A DNA stretch of 64,000 nucleotides, taken from assembly GCF_003344965.1 (NCBI RefSeq), contig NZ_CP031194.1, forward strand, positions 1,674,001 through 1,738,000, written 5' to 3'. The DNA is from Streptomyces paludis. GTDB lineage: Bacteria; Actinomycetota; Actinomycetes; Streptomycetales; Streptomycetaceae. Position numbers and translations under genes: made by a program. Position 1 is the first letter of the stretch. The number at the start of each line of letters is the position of its first letter. The notes beneath the pieces were generated by a model that did not search any database, was not told where the DNA came from, and was given only the letters and a program-made list of their open reading frames with translations. Of the stretch, positions 35,040 to 43,690 are shown piece by piece.

Positions 35040-35482
35040 CAGCGGTCGCTTCCAAAGTGCTCGTCGGACGTGCCGGACCCCTCGGGCCCGTCGTGGGAGG
35101 GGATCACGTAGAACGGGAAGACCAGGCTGCGCGGGTTGTTGGTCCCCGTGATCGAGTAGCGGACATCGATGAAGAGGACGCCCTGTTCGTCGCCCGCGGA
35201 GACTACAACGTCATCCACCTCGATGCGCGGCTCCCAGCGGTCCAGACAGCTGTGGACCTCGTGCTGGATCCGGCCCGCGGTGGCCTCGTTGACCGGTGCG
35301 AAGACCATGTCGTGGATGGCGCAGCCGAATTCGGGGCGCATCGGCCGCTCGCCGGGCGCGGTGGACAGGACGAGCCGGATGGCCTCCTCGACCTCGCGGT
35401 CCCCGCTGACCATGGCGATCCCGCCGGTGGGACTGATGCGCAGCGGGAACGCCCAGCCGGAGCCGACGAACTGTTCCGCCAT
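35039..35482 (-). CDS. eCIS baseplate protein of the gp25/GPW family (Cis9)
   Basis: A 147-residue protein. The gp25 core EEAIRLVLSTAPGERPMRPEFGC is clear, with the conserved EF-G-C pair and a C-terminal strand VDVRYSI-like region (LFIDVRYSITGTNNPR). gp25 links the inner baseplate with the first sheath ring and sets sheath polymerisation in T4, pyocins and eCIS. It overlaps the spike gene's stop by one base. Confidence 0.92.
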   Translation of the reverse strand: MAEQFVGSGWAFPLRISPTGGIAMVSGDREVEEAIRLVLSTAPGERPMRPEFGCAIHDMVFAPVNEATAGRIQHEVHSCLDRWEPRIEVDDVVVSAGDEQGVLFIDVRYSITGTNNPRSLVFPFYVIPSHDGPEGSGTSDEHFGSDR

Positions 35483-37380
35483 CAGATACCCCCAATCGTC
35501 AGCACCGGCTTCAGGTTGGAGGTGAGGAGTCCGGTGGACTTGATCGTGGCCGCCTGGAGGCCGATGTTGATGGCCGCGGTCATCTGGAGGGAGACCCCGG
35601 CGGTGAACGACATGGCCGCGCCGGCCGTCATACCGAGGGCGCCGCCCGTCTTCACGGAGAGCATGCTCGCCGCGTTGATGTTCATCGGTCCGCCGCTGCG
35701 GATCGTCAGGGAGCCCACCGCGTTGAGCGAGAGGTTGCCGCCCGCGTTGATGGCCACGGCGCCGCTCCCCCGGATGGACACCTTTCCCTTGCTGTCGATG
35801 ACGATCTCGGTCTTCGTCCGGTCCAGTTTGATGGTGAGCCGGTCGTCGCCGGTGGCGAGCCGCACCCCGCGCTGGAGGCCGACGCTCTGGTCGAGCAGGT
35901 CGAGCCGGTTCTTGCTACGGTCGGAGAGGGTACGCCGGGTGACCTTGCCGCGCGTCGCGTCGTACACCGGCACATCGCCGGGGTCCGGCTTGTCGACGCC
36001 GTTGTAGAGGCCGCCGATGACATACGGGTGGTCCAGGGCGCCGCGGTCGAACGCCACCAGCACCTCGTCGTCGACGTCCGGGCTGATGATGCCGCCGCCC
36101 TTGACCCCGCCGAACTGGACCGTACGCGTCCAGTCGCTGACGTACATGTCGTCCAGCCACGGGAACTTCAGCTTGACCCTGCCCTGCTCCTTCGGGTCCT
36201 TGATGTCGGTGACCAGGGCGTTGGCGACGCTCGGCAGCCTGGCCGAACTCCCGCCGCCACCGGAGGTGAGCCCGTACAGCGAACGCCACTGGCGCCCGCT
36301 GACGTTCATGAACGTCTGGTAGTGCTCCTGGTCGCCGAAGGTGTGGCGCGCGGCCGTGACCGTGTACTTGCCCTCGAACGGCTTTCCCACGTCCTGGAGG
36401 GTGACGGCGACGCCGGGGCGCAGTTCGGTGTTGCCGTGCGCCGTGACCTCCACCTCGGCGAAGGAGGCGGTCACATCGTCCGCCAGTGACTCGGCCGCGA
36501 GCCTGACCTCGTCCAGGGTGTCGTAGGGCGTGTCGGTCTCGACGAGTTCGGCCTTGCCGAACTTCTTGGACACCGCGGCCGGTGTCGTACCGATCTCCAG
36601 GCCCGGATTGTCGTTGGCGGGAACCTTGTTGATGAGGGACTGCTTGGTGGTGACGTTCCAGCCGCGCACCGCGACCTCGGCCACCTGGTCGGCCGAGGTG
36701 ACGGCCGCGCGGCAGCGGGTGATCTCCTCGCCGCCCTTCAGGACGATCCCGCTCTTCCCGCCCGACGCGCGCGGCCCGGTCGGCGCGCCCGGCGGGATCG
36801 GCGCGGGAGCGGTGGCCGCCCGCTTCCGCTTGACGAACTGGAACAGCCCCTTCGAGTTGATGGACATCACCATCTCGTTCTCGTCCGCGAGGCGTTGGAC
36901 GAAGTCCCAGTCGGTGACATTGGCCTGGCTGATGAACTCGTAGTGGCCCTTGGTCGTCTGGGTCTCACCGATCGGGACGCCGCTCTTGCGCGCCAGCTCG
37001 ACCGCGATCTCGGTGGCGGTCTTGTTCTTGTACGCGGCGACCCGGCGCTGCCGGAGCATCCGGTGGCCCCGGTCGTAGCCGCGGATGACGGTGAACGTAC
37101 CGGTGGCGTCGTAGTCGGTCTCCAGCGCGGTGACCTCGGCGGTGATCAGCGGTGTGCCCTGGCCGTCCGAGAGGGGCGCGATGATCACGGGAACGCCGAT
37201 CTCGACGCCCAGCTTGGCGAGGACGTCCTTCTTGCTGTCGCGGAAGGTGAGCTGGAACGCGCCGGGCACCCCGGCGCCGAAGTCGACCCAGCCTCCCACC
37301 AGTTTCTTGTCCTCCGGGGACTTGAGCGGGCTGCCGGCGATGTTCACCGTGAGGATGTTGGAGAAACCGATATCGGCCAT
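35482..37380 (-). CDS. eCIS VgrG-like spike protein (Cis8)
   Basis: A 632-residue VgrG-related protein. Residues 1-330 form the gp27-like hub (NILTVNIAGSPLKSPEDKKL, RGYDRGHRMLRQRRVA, ANVTDWDFVQRLADENEM). A gp5 OB-like fold follows (ALVTDIKDPKEQGRVKLKFPW and TVQFGGVKGGGIISPDVDDEVLVAF). The C-terminal 150 residues are a Gly/Ala/Ser-rich beta-helix (GAVAINAGGNLSLNAVGSL). The protein forms the trimeric spike and base of the tube. No toxin domain is seen at its C-terminus. An unrelated longer upstream frame was rejected because this ATG overlaps the LysM gene stop (TGATG). Confidence 0.9.
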   Translation of the reverse strand: MADIGFSNILTVNIAGSPLKSPEDKKLVGGWVDFGAGVPGAFQLTFRDSKKDVLAKLGVEIGVPVIIAPLSDGQGTPLITAEVTALETDYDATGTFTVIRGYDRGHRMLRQRRVAAYKNKTATEIAVELARKSGVPIGETQTTKGHYEFISQANVTDWDFVQRLADENEMVMSINSKGLFQFVKRKRAATAPAPIPPGAPTGPRASGGKSGIVLKGGEEITRCRAAVTSADQVAEVAVRGWNVTTKQSLINKVPANDNPGLEIGTTPAAVSKKFGKAELVETDTPYDTLDEVRLAAESLADDVTASFAEVEVTAHGNTELRPGVAVTLQDVGKPFEGKYTVTAARHTFGDQEHYQTFMNVSGRQWRSLYGLTSGGGGSSARLPSVANALVTDIKDPKEQGRVKLKFPWLDDMYVSDWTRTVQFGGVKGGGIISPDVDDEVLVAFDRGALDHPYVIGGLYNGVDKPDPGDVPVYDATRGKVTRRTLSDRSKNRLDLLDQSVGLQRGVRLATGDDRLTIKLDRTKTEIVIDSKGKVSIRGSGAVAINAGGNLSLNAVGSLTIRSGGPMNINAASMLSVKTGGALGMTAGAAMSFTAGVSLQMTAAINIGLQAATIKSTGLLTSNLKPVLTIGGI

Positions 37381-38102
37381 CAGATGCCGACCTCTTCCGC
37401 GGCGGGAAGCATCAGCTCGATACCGGGCGTCAGCACCTTCGGGTCGTCGATGTCGTTGGCCTCTGCGATCGTGCGCCACGCGGTGGCGTCCCCGTACTCG
37501 CGCCAGGCCAGCAGCTGGAGCGAGTCGCCCGCCACGACCCGGTGCACCCGGCGGGTGGTGAGCGCGCCGGAGGTGGGGTTCTGGCCGAGGGTGCTGCTCG
37601 GGATCTCGTGCAGATTCACCTGACAGGTGGCGCGGATCGGCATCCCGTTGGTGTTGAAGAGGGTGTACGAGGCTTCCACGGAGCTGACGTACGCGTTGAA
37701 GCGGGCGGTGGAGAAGGCGCCCCACTCGAAGACCACCCACGGGGTCGACGGCTGCTTCGCCGCGATACTGGCGGCGGTCGTCTCGCAGCAGGAGAAGAGC
37801 GCTTCGACGTTCTTGCGCACATCGTTGCTGTCCGGGTCGGTCGAGCGGTCGAGGAAGATCTCCACCGTCATCTCCCGGGGCTCGGGCCCCATGAACTCCG
37901 GGACCGCGCCGTCGCGCACGGCGGCGGTGGGTGTGGTCTTCCACAGGGCCCTGCGGGACAGCGACATCTGCGCCGGGTTGAAGTCGAAGTTGAACATCTT
38001 CATCAGCGCACCCGGGGTGGTGCTGCTGCCGATCGGCGGCTGGTGGATGGCGAGCGTCGCCTTGACCAGGCTGTCGCCCACGCCGAAACTGCTGAGGCTC
38101 AT
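37380..38102 (-). CDS. eCIS hub/LysM-domain protein (Cis7)
   Basis: A 240-residue protein. The N-terminal part contains FNFDFNPAQMSLSRRALWKT and EMTVEIFLDRSTDP, typical of the gp53-like Cis7 hub protein. The C-terminus has a LysM motif, VHRVVAGDSLQLLAWREYGD followed by AEANDIDDPKVLTPGIELMLP. LysM here is a structural element of baseplates, not necessarily a peptidoglycan binder. It sits three bases after the previous gene's stop, and its own stop overlaps the spike start by one base. Confidence 0.9.
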   Translation of the reverse strand: MSLSSFGVGDSLVKATLAIHQPPIGSSTTPGALMKMFNFDFNPAQMSLSRRALWKTTPTAAVRDGAVPEFMGPEPREMTVEIFLDRSTDPDSNDVRKNVEALFSCCETTAASIAAKQPSTPWVVFEWGAFSTARFNAYVSSVEASYTLFNTNGMPIRATCQVNLHEIPSSTLGQNPTSGALTTRRVHRVVAGDSLQLLAWREYGDATAWRTIAEANDIDDPKVLTPGIELMLPAAEEVGI

Positions 38103-38105
38103 CGG

Positions 38106-38543
38106 TTACGCCACCCCCGCGTCCGTGAAACCGTGATGGGCGATCTCCAGCACCTCGGTCGCCACGGCGGGGCTCGCCGGGTCGAAGGAAGGACCGCGCC
38201 AGCTCACCGGGAGCACATCGATCAGCCCCCACTGGGCGACGATCGAGCCGTTGGCGCGCAGCGCGGCAATCTGCCCCGTGGGCCGGGACACCCCGGTCGT
38301 GACGGAGGAGATCCACTCCGCCACCTTCGAGGTCTCGTCGGTGAGGGGCCGGGTCAGTGTGATGTTGGAGAAGGTGACGCGGGTGGGCAGCTGCCAGACG
38401 AAGCCGTTGTTGCCGCCCTCCTGCCGCTGCTCGATCTCGACCCGGGAGGAGAGTCCTTCACAACCGTTGAAGTTGCCCAGGCTCTCACCGTCGATGGTGA
38501 GGTGGAAGAAGATGGTGGAGCCTGCGTCAAGTTCCTGGGGCAT
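38106..38543 (-). CDS. eCIS inner-tube-family protein, probable tube initiator (Cis5)
   Basis: A 145-residue gp19/tube-family protein, with FFHLTIDGESLGNFNGCEGL and VEIEQRQEGGNNGFVWQLPT followed by SNITLTRPLT. This is the T4 gp19 pattern, distinct from the main tube at 43.1-43.6 kb. In eCIS a second tube paralogue between the tape-measure region and the LysM hub starts tube growth at the baseplate. It is separated from the Pro-rich gene upstream by 117 bases, in which I see no gene. Confidence 0.88.
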   Translation of the reverse strand: MPQELDAGSTIFFHLTIDGESLGNFNGCEGLSSRVEIEQRQEGGNNGFVWQLPTRVTFSNITLTRPLTDETSKVAEWISSVTTGVSRPTGQIAALRANGSIVAQWGLIDVLPVSWRGPSFDPASPAVATEVLEIAHHGFTDAGVA

Positions 38544-38660
38544 CAGGTGGTGCCTTCCTGCGGTTCCACATGCGGTTGGTCGGGATGGTTCGGTCGCGGG
38601 CCTGCGGGGCCGGTCAGTGGCGCGGTGCCCGCGTCCGTGCCGGTGTCCGTGCCGGTGTCG

Positions 38661-41600
38661 TCAATGGCGGGGGTCGCGCAGCTTGCCGACCCGCTCGCGG
38701 TCGAGCCGCAGCTCGGTGCGGAGCAACCGGGTCAGCGGTCCGACCAGCCGGTGGACCAGCTCAGCCATCTGGTCCTCCTGCAACTCACGGGGCTTGAACT
38801 GGCTGGTCACGGACGGCGGGGGCGGACCCGACGAGCCTCCGCCCGACGAGAAGTCGGCCACCGGCGGCGGTGCGCTCCCGCCGGATCCCCGGGCGCCGCC
38901 GCCTCCGCCGCCCTTCCGCTGCACCGCGACGGACGTGCCGCGCAGCGGCGTCGACAGCGATGCCGGGGCCGGTGCCTTCCTCTGCGCCTGCATCTGTGTC
39001 TGCCTCTGCGCCTGCGCGGATGTGGCGGCGGGTGTCGCGGCCGGGGTCGCGGGCGCCCGCTGCACGGGAAGCGCCACGGCCGGAGCGGGCCCGGCGGGCG
39101 CGAGGGACACGACAGGGCTGCTCGCGGCAGGACGCACGGCAGGGCTCGCGGCAGGGCTTACGGCGGAACTCACGGCGCGCGCGGCCTCAGGGACACCGGA
39201 AGCGCCCCTCACCGGCGTACGGGTGAGACCGGACGGGGTACGCGGCGCCGACACGGGCGCCGAAGCGGGCGGCGTCGCGGACACGGAGCGCTGGACAACG
39301 GGGAAGGCTTCGGCCACACCGCTGAACCGGGCTCCCTCGTTGCCGAGTTGTACGGGCGCGGTGCCCATGACGGGGGCGTCCACGGCGCGGGGGGCCGTGG
39401 ACGGAGACGTACGGACGGCGACGGGCGCCGCCGACGACGAAGCCGAGGCCGAGGCCGAGGCCGACACGGAACGCTGTACGGCGTGCCCGGGAGCGCCGAC
39501 CGCACCGGCGGCCGTGGACGCGGCCGTGGACGCGGCGGTGGCCGTAGCCGCACCGCTCGCGGAAGCTGTGGCGGCGGTCCCCACACGACGGAGACGCACG
39601 GCGGCCGGAGCGGCCGGAGCAGCCGGGGCGGTCGAAGCATGGGCGGCGGTCCGGACCGTCGGGGCGTTCATCCCCGTGGGCGCGGAGGCAGGAGACCGTA
39701 CGGCCCCTTGGGCGCCACGAACGCCCGGGAGCACGGCAGCCCCGGGAGCGGCGGCCCGCTGCACGGAAGCCCGAGAGGCGGCGGCCACGGGCGCGGGGGC
39801 GGAGGCCGGGGCCGCGGACTGCCGGCCCGCCCGGGACGGCGAGGTGAACCCGGCGGCCGTCACCGGCCGCGAGGAACCCACCAGCGGGGCGGCCTGCAGC
39901 GACCGTGACACCGACACCACCGGCGCGTCGGCGGACGACAGGGTTACGGCGGACGACCGCCCGGCGGACGGCACGGCACGCGACGGAGCCACGGGAGCGC
40001 CGCCGGCCGGGGCAGCCGGGGTGGCGGTGCCGGGGGCGGAGGACTGGGGCAAGGTACCGGGCGGTGTGCGGTCGAGGGACGCGCGCTGCACCGGCAGAGC
40101 ACCGACGGAACGGCCCGGTCCGGACACGTCGTTCACCACGGGCCGCACCGGCTCACCGGCCACGGCCCCGGGCACGGTCCCGGAGGCAGGACGGTCACCG
40201 ACCATGGGCACCGACCGCGTGGAAGCCGCTGGAGAAGCCACTGGAGGAGCGGCCGGAGGAACAACCGGAGCCGCTTCCGGCCGCCGCGTCGACCCGGTCG
40301 GCGCCGCTGCCCGCTGCACCGGCAACGCGCCGACCGAACGCCCCGGTTCCGACGCGGATACGGAGGGAGTCACGGAGGGAGGCGCACCACCGGTGACGCG
40401 CGGAGCGGCAGGCGCCGGACCGGGCGCGGCGTTCACACGCGCCGGGGCAGCAGGGGCACGCGCAGGGGATCCGGAAGGACCGGAGGAGCCGGAAACCGCA
40501 GGAAGCTGAGGGGAGTTGAGGGGTACGACGACCGAAGCGGCCGGACCGGCGGAACCGGAACCGGAGGCAGGACCACCCCCCGTGCTCGACGGCCCGCTCC
40601 CACTCGACGGCCCGCTCCCACTCGGTGACGCGCCGCCACTCGGTGACGCGCCCCCCGAAGCGTCGCTCCGCTGTACGGGCAAGGCCGGTGCGGCTGCGGG
40701 GCCGGTGGCCGATCCGGTGGCGAGCGGCGCGGCGGGAGCGGCAGGCGCGGCGGACCCCTGCGCGGGCCGAACGTGCGGCCGTACGGACGGAGCCGCCGGA
40801 GTGCTCGGCTGCTGACCGGCCGCCGCCGAGCGCTGTACGGGGGCAGTGCCGCCCGGGGCCGTGGCACCGGGCGCGCGCTGCGCCGTCGGCCGCGCCGCAC
40901 GGGGCAGCGGCGGGGGCACCGGCGGGGGCACCGCCGGAGCACCGGCGGGCCCGCTCAACGGAGCGCCCAGCCGGGGCCGGGCCGGCCGCTGTCCAGCACT
41001 GGAGCCAGGCACAACGGCTCCCGGCGTACCGGCTCCCGGCATACCGGCACCGGGCACAGCGGCTCCGGGCGTAACGGTTCGGGACGTACCCGGCCCCAAC
41101 GCTCCGGCCCGGGGCGCGACGGCCCCCGGTCCGGCCGCCGATGCCCTCTGCACGGACGGTGTTCCGCGCCGGCCGCCGTCGGCCGCACGCGCCTGCCCGG
41201 CAGCGCCCGCCGGAGGCGTTCCGGGCGTCGCCGGTGCCTGCGCGGACGGCCGTACGACGGGAGCGGCGATGCCCTGACGGGGCCGTACCGGCGGCGGCGA
41301 AGCCGGTGCGGCCGGCGGAACCACCGGCCCTGCCACGGGAGGCCCGAGCAGCGGGCGGTCCCGGCGCGGGGCGTCCGCCGGTCCCGCCGCCTCCCGGCCG
41401 GGAGCACTCACCGCACGGCGCTGTACGGGGAACGACGAGGCCGGAGCCGACGGAGTCCGGTCCGAAGCGGTCCTGCCCGGGGCGACCGGGGCAACCGCAT
41501 CCGCCCCACCCGCCTTACCGGGCACACCGGGCGGCGGGCCGGACGGAGCCGGCGGCATCGCCTTGGGCGCACCCGTAGGACCCGGCCGCCGGGGGCCCGG

Positions 41601-42488
41601 AGGCACGATCCGCGCGGAGCCTCCCGGAGGGCCGTCCTGGCCCCCCTCGGGGCGCCGCACCGGAGGAGTGGCCGCCGGCGCAACGGCGGACCTCTGGACG
41701 GCGGCAGAAGCCGCCGGAGAAGAAGAGGAGGCAGCGGACCGCGCAGACGCAGACGGCGAAGCAGGCGCGGGCGACGGCCCCGACGCCGCCGCAGGCTTGG
41801 GCGGCGGCGCCACCGCGGGCTTGGGCGCCGCCACCGCGGCAGCCGCCGGCGCGGGCGCCACCTTGCGCGGCGCCACCGCGGGAAGCACCCTGCGCTGCAC
41901 CGCGCTCGGCGCGGCGGCCCGCGTCAGCTTCGAGGGCGTGGGGCCAGGACGTGACGGCCGTACGGGAGCGACCCGCGGGCCCTGGGCACGCTGCACCGAA
42001 GGCGCCGGGCCATACCCCCGGCCGCCCGCACCGCCCCTTCCCGTACCGTCCGCCGCTTCGCCGTCACCGTTGTCCACGACGGCGACCGGCAGGGAGAGCC
42101 TGGCCCCGCCGAGGCCGCCCGGCCGGGATCCCACGGCGGGCGACAGGGCGTCCTTGATGACACCGGTCGGGGCGCTGTCAAGCACGGCGTGCGAGAGCGT
42201 CCCGGAGAAGGAGTGGTTCTGCCAAGTGCTCAGCGAACCCGCGAAGTCGGCGGACGCGACCGTGTGCCGTCCCGGCGCCAGCACCGCACGCTGGATCGGC
42301 GGCAGACCGGCCCAGCCGAACCCCCCGCCACCGGAAACACTGGAAGCCGCACCCGCACCGGCGGACGCCTCAGGGGCGGGTCCCGGTACCGCACCGTCCC
42401 CGCCCCCGGCCGCACTCGGGTCCCGGTCCTGTCCCGGACCCTGATTCCCGCCCCGGCCCCGGCCCTTGAGCCGGTCGATTATCCCCAT
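38661..42488 (-). CDS. Giant Ala/Pro-rich protein with VQR motifs in the tape-measure position
   Basis: A 1,275-residue protein (start ATG 42488, or GTG 42491). It begins with MGIIDRLKGRGRG and an ordered-looking region at about residues 55-140 (LPPIQRAVLAPGRHTVASAD, then STWQNHSFSGTLSHAVLD). About 1,050 residues of Ala/Pro/Gly/Ser-rich, presumably disordered sequence follow. The C-terminal tail is charged and helical (MAELVHRLVGPLTRLLRTEL, then RLDRERVGKLRD). VQR occurs 14 times, with one IQR and three AQR, mostly as PVQR(S/A) or AVQR. The gene overlaps the preceding 52-residue gene by one base. Phage synteny puts a tape measure here, but the composition is unlike any classical one. No HExxH or toxin motif was seen. 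Confidence 0.8.
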   Translation of the reverse strand: MGIIDRLKGRGRGGNQGPGQDRDPSAAGGGDGAVPGPAPEASAGAGAASSVSGGGGFGWAGLPPIQRAVLAPGRHTVASADFAGSLSTWQNHSFSGTLSHAVLDSAPTGVIKDALSPAVGSRPGGLGGARLSLPVAVVDNGDGEAADGTGRGGAGGRGYGPAPSVQRAQGPRVAPVRPSRPGPTPSKLTRAAAPSAVQRRVLPAVAPRKVAPAPAAAAVAAPKPAVAPPPKPAAASGPSPAPASPSASARSAASSSSPAASAAVQRSAVAPAATPPVRRPEGGQDGPPGGSARIVPPGPRRPGPTGAPKAMPPAPSGPPPGVPGKAGGADAVAPVAPGRTASDRTPSAPASSFPVQRRAVSAPGREAAGPADAPRRDRPLLGPPVAGPVVPPAAPASPPPVRPRQGIAAPVVRPSAQAPATPGTPPAGAAGQARAADGGRRGTPSVQRASAAGPGAVAPRAGALGPGTSRTVTPGAAVPGAGMPGAGTPGAVVPGSSAGQRPARPRLGAPLSGPAGAPAVPPPVPPPLPRAARPTAQRAPGATAPGGTAPVQRSAAAGQQPSTPAAPSVRPHVRPAQGSAAPAAPAAPLATGSATGPAAAPALPVQRSDASGGASPSGGASPSGSGPSSGSGPSSTGGGPASGSGSAGPAASVVVPLNSPQLPAVSGSSGPSGSPARAPAAPARVNAAPGPAPAAPRVTGGAPPSVTPSVSASEPGRSVGALPVQRAAAPTGSTRRPEAAPVVPPAAPPVASPAASTRSVPMVGDRPASGTVPGAVAGEPVRPVVNDVSGPGRSVGALPVQRASLDRTPPGTLPQSSAPGTATPAAPAGGAPVAPSRAVPSAGRSSAVTLSSADAPVVSVSRSLQAAPLVGSSRPVTAAGFTSPSRAGRQSAAPASAPAPVAAASRASVQRAAAPGAAVLPGVRGAQGAVRSPASAPTGMNAPTVRTAAHASTAPAAPAAPAAVRLRRVGTAATASASGAATATAASTAASTAAGAVGAPGHAVQRSVSASASASASSSAAPVAVRTSPSTAPRAVDAPVMGTAPVQLGNEGARFSGVAEAFPVVQRSVSATPPASAPVSAPRTPSGLTRTPVRGASGVPEAARAVSSAVSPAASPAVRPAASSPVVSLAPAGPAPAVALPVQRAPATPAATPAATSAQAQRQTQMQAQRKAPAPASLSTPLRGTSVAVQRKGGGGGGARGSGGSAPPPVADFSSGGGSSGPPPPSVTSQFKPRELQEDQMAELVHRLVGPLTRLLRTELRLDRERVGKLRDPRH

Positions 42489-42646
42489 CACCGCTCCGTC
42501 GCAGCACGCGTCACCAAGGTGGCGATCTGTTCGGCGTATCGCCGCCGCTCACGGTGTTCGAGGTCCAGGATGCTCTCCAGGCTCCAGTGGAAGTGGTAGG
42601 CGATGTACGCGATCTCCTCGTGGATCCGGTCGGTCGCGTACGTCAC
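42488..42646 (-). CDS. 52-residue DUF6760-type, GpE-like protein
   Basis: Read from a GTG at 42646 that overlaps the previous stop (GTGA) to a TGA that overlaps the next start. The sequence contains DRIHEEIAYIAYHFHWSLES followed by ILDLEHRERRRYAEQIA. The central EIAYIAYHFHWSLESILDLE resembles the second tail-assembly chaperone of P2-like phages (EIA..FHW…L..). It is short, charged and helical. Position between the tube-linked gene and the long Pro-rich gene supports a chaperone for the latter. The name DUF6760 is from memory. Confidence 0.8.
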   Translation of the reverse strand: MTYATDRIHEEIAYIAYHFHWSLESILDLEHRERRRYAEQIATLVTRAATER

Positions 42647-43125
42647 GATTCCCCCAGGCGGCTCCCGCCGAGCTCGACCTCGAACGGCTGCTCGCAGTGC
42701 GGGCAGGACACACCGGCCCGGGTGTGGCCCTCGGCGTTGACCTGCCGGTAGAAGTCCTGCAAAAAGGCGAGGTCGGAGGCGAACATGTTCTCCACCACCC
42801 CGTCGTGCATGTGTTCCACGGTCCCCAGCCGGGTGATGACCCGGCCGAGCAGTACCACCGAGAGATACGCGGGATTCTCCTGCACCCGCAGGTCCCGCAG
42901 CGGGACCAGCTCGTCCCGGGCGGTCGCCAGCCGCATCACACCCTCGCGATGCACCGTTCCGTTGTTGTCCACGTACCCGCGCGGCAGCTCGAACGCGAAC
43001 TCGGTCCGCAACTGCTCTCGTACGGGGGGTGCTTCCGCCGGAACGACGGCCGGGGCCGCCACGTCCGCGAATGCGGAGGTGGCGGCAACGGCGTCGGTGG
43101 CGGGCCTGGAAGGTCCGCGGCGCAT
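42643..43125 (-). CDS. eCIS protein resembling a tail-assembly chaperone, with C-terminal CxxC
   Basis: A 160-residue protein. After an Ala/Pro-rich start the core reads FELPRGYVDNNGTVHREGVM then RLATARDELVPLRDLRVQENPAY. This is like the first chaperone of Mu/P2-type tails, which also opens with L-P-x-G-x-x-D…G-x-V-H-R. The C-terminus ends in CPHCEQPFEVEL, one CxxC. The ATG at 43125 shares bases with the tube stop (TAATG), so an in-frame extension upstream was rejected. It is followed by a short GpE-like gene, as in phages. The role is inferred from synteny and this partial resemblance. Confidence 0.7.
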   Translation of the reverse strand: MRRGPSRPATDAVAATSAFADVAAPAVVPAEAPPVREQLRTEFAFELPRGYVDNNGTVHREGVMRLATARDELVPLRDLRVQENPAYLSVVLLGRVITRLGTVEHMHDGVVENMFASDLAFLQDFYRQVNAEGHTRAGVSCPHCEQPFEVELGGSRLGES

Positions 43126-43568
43126 TACTCGGTGACCAGCTCTTCGTAGACGATCGTGACGGTCTGGGTCATGATGGCGGCCTCGCCCGCCGTCACCGGG
43201 GGGTCCACTACCTTGGAGCACCAGGCGTTGCGCAGGTGCTTACGCTTGACCGGGTTGAACTGGTAGTCCATGTAGATGATGCTCGCGTTCTTGCGCGCCG
43301 AGGCCATGTCACCGCGCAGCGAGGTTTCGATCCACTCGTCGAACTCCTTGGACTGGTTCGCGCCGCGCGTCAAGGTCGTCTCGCCGGCCTTCTTCACACC
43401 GGGCATCTTTTTGATGATCGGCAGGCCGTTCTCCGTGACCTGCGAGTACTCGATGACGTCCTGCTCCATCCCCAGCTCGCCCACGCCGTGGAGGTGCTCG
43501 ACCATCACGCCGTCGATCTGGAGGCCGAAGTTATGGGTAGTGAGGGCATCGCCCTGCGAGAGAGTCAT
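43125..43568 (-). CDS. eCIS inner tube protein (Cis1, T4 gp19 family)
   Basis: A 147-residue tube protein. Typical segments are ALTTHNFGLQIDGVMVEHLH, VIEYSQVTENGLPIIKKMPG and TTLTRGANQSKEFDEWIE, ending VTIVYEELVTE. It stacks as hexamers into the inner tube inside the sheath. The ATG at 43568 follows AAGGAA; a start six codons earlier is not supported. It lies 122 bases downstream of the sheath gene; that gap contains a GC-rich hairpin (gggccc-cgc-gggccc) that could lower or raise tube expression relative to sheath. Confidence 0.93.
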   Translation of the reverse strand: MTLSQGDALTTHNFGLQIDGVMVEHLHGVGELGMEQDVIEYSQVTENGLPIIKKMPGVKKAGETTLTRGANQSKEFDEWIETSLRGDMASARKNASIIYMDYQFNPVKRKHLRNAWCSKVVDPPVTAGEAAIMTQTVTIVYEELVTE

Positions 43569-43690
43569 GAAAGCCGTTCCTTCCACTGATGGGGGGGCCC
43601 GCGGGGCCCGTGTCTGTAAGCGAAATCAGATGCGAGTCAAGGGTGTGCGGGAGGACGTGGACCGACCGGTCCTGTCTCCTCCGGCTCGTC

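Noticed and set aside
38661..42488. Toxin or metalloprotease (DUF4157-like) domain in the Pro-rich eCIS protein
   Set aside because: No HExxH and no compact catalytic domain were found; only short VQR motifs resemble that class.
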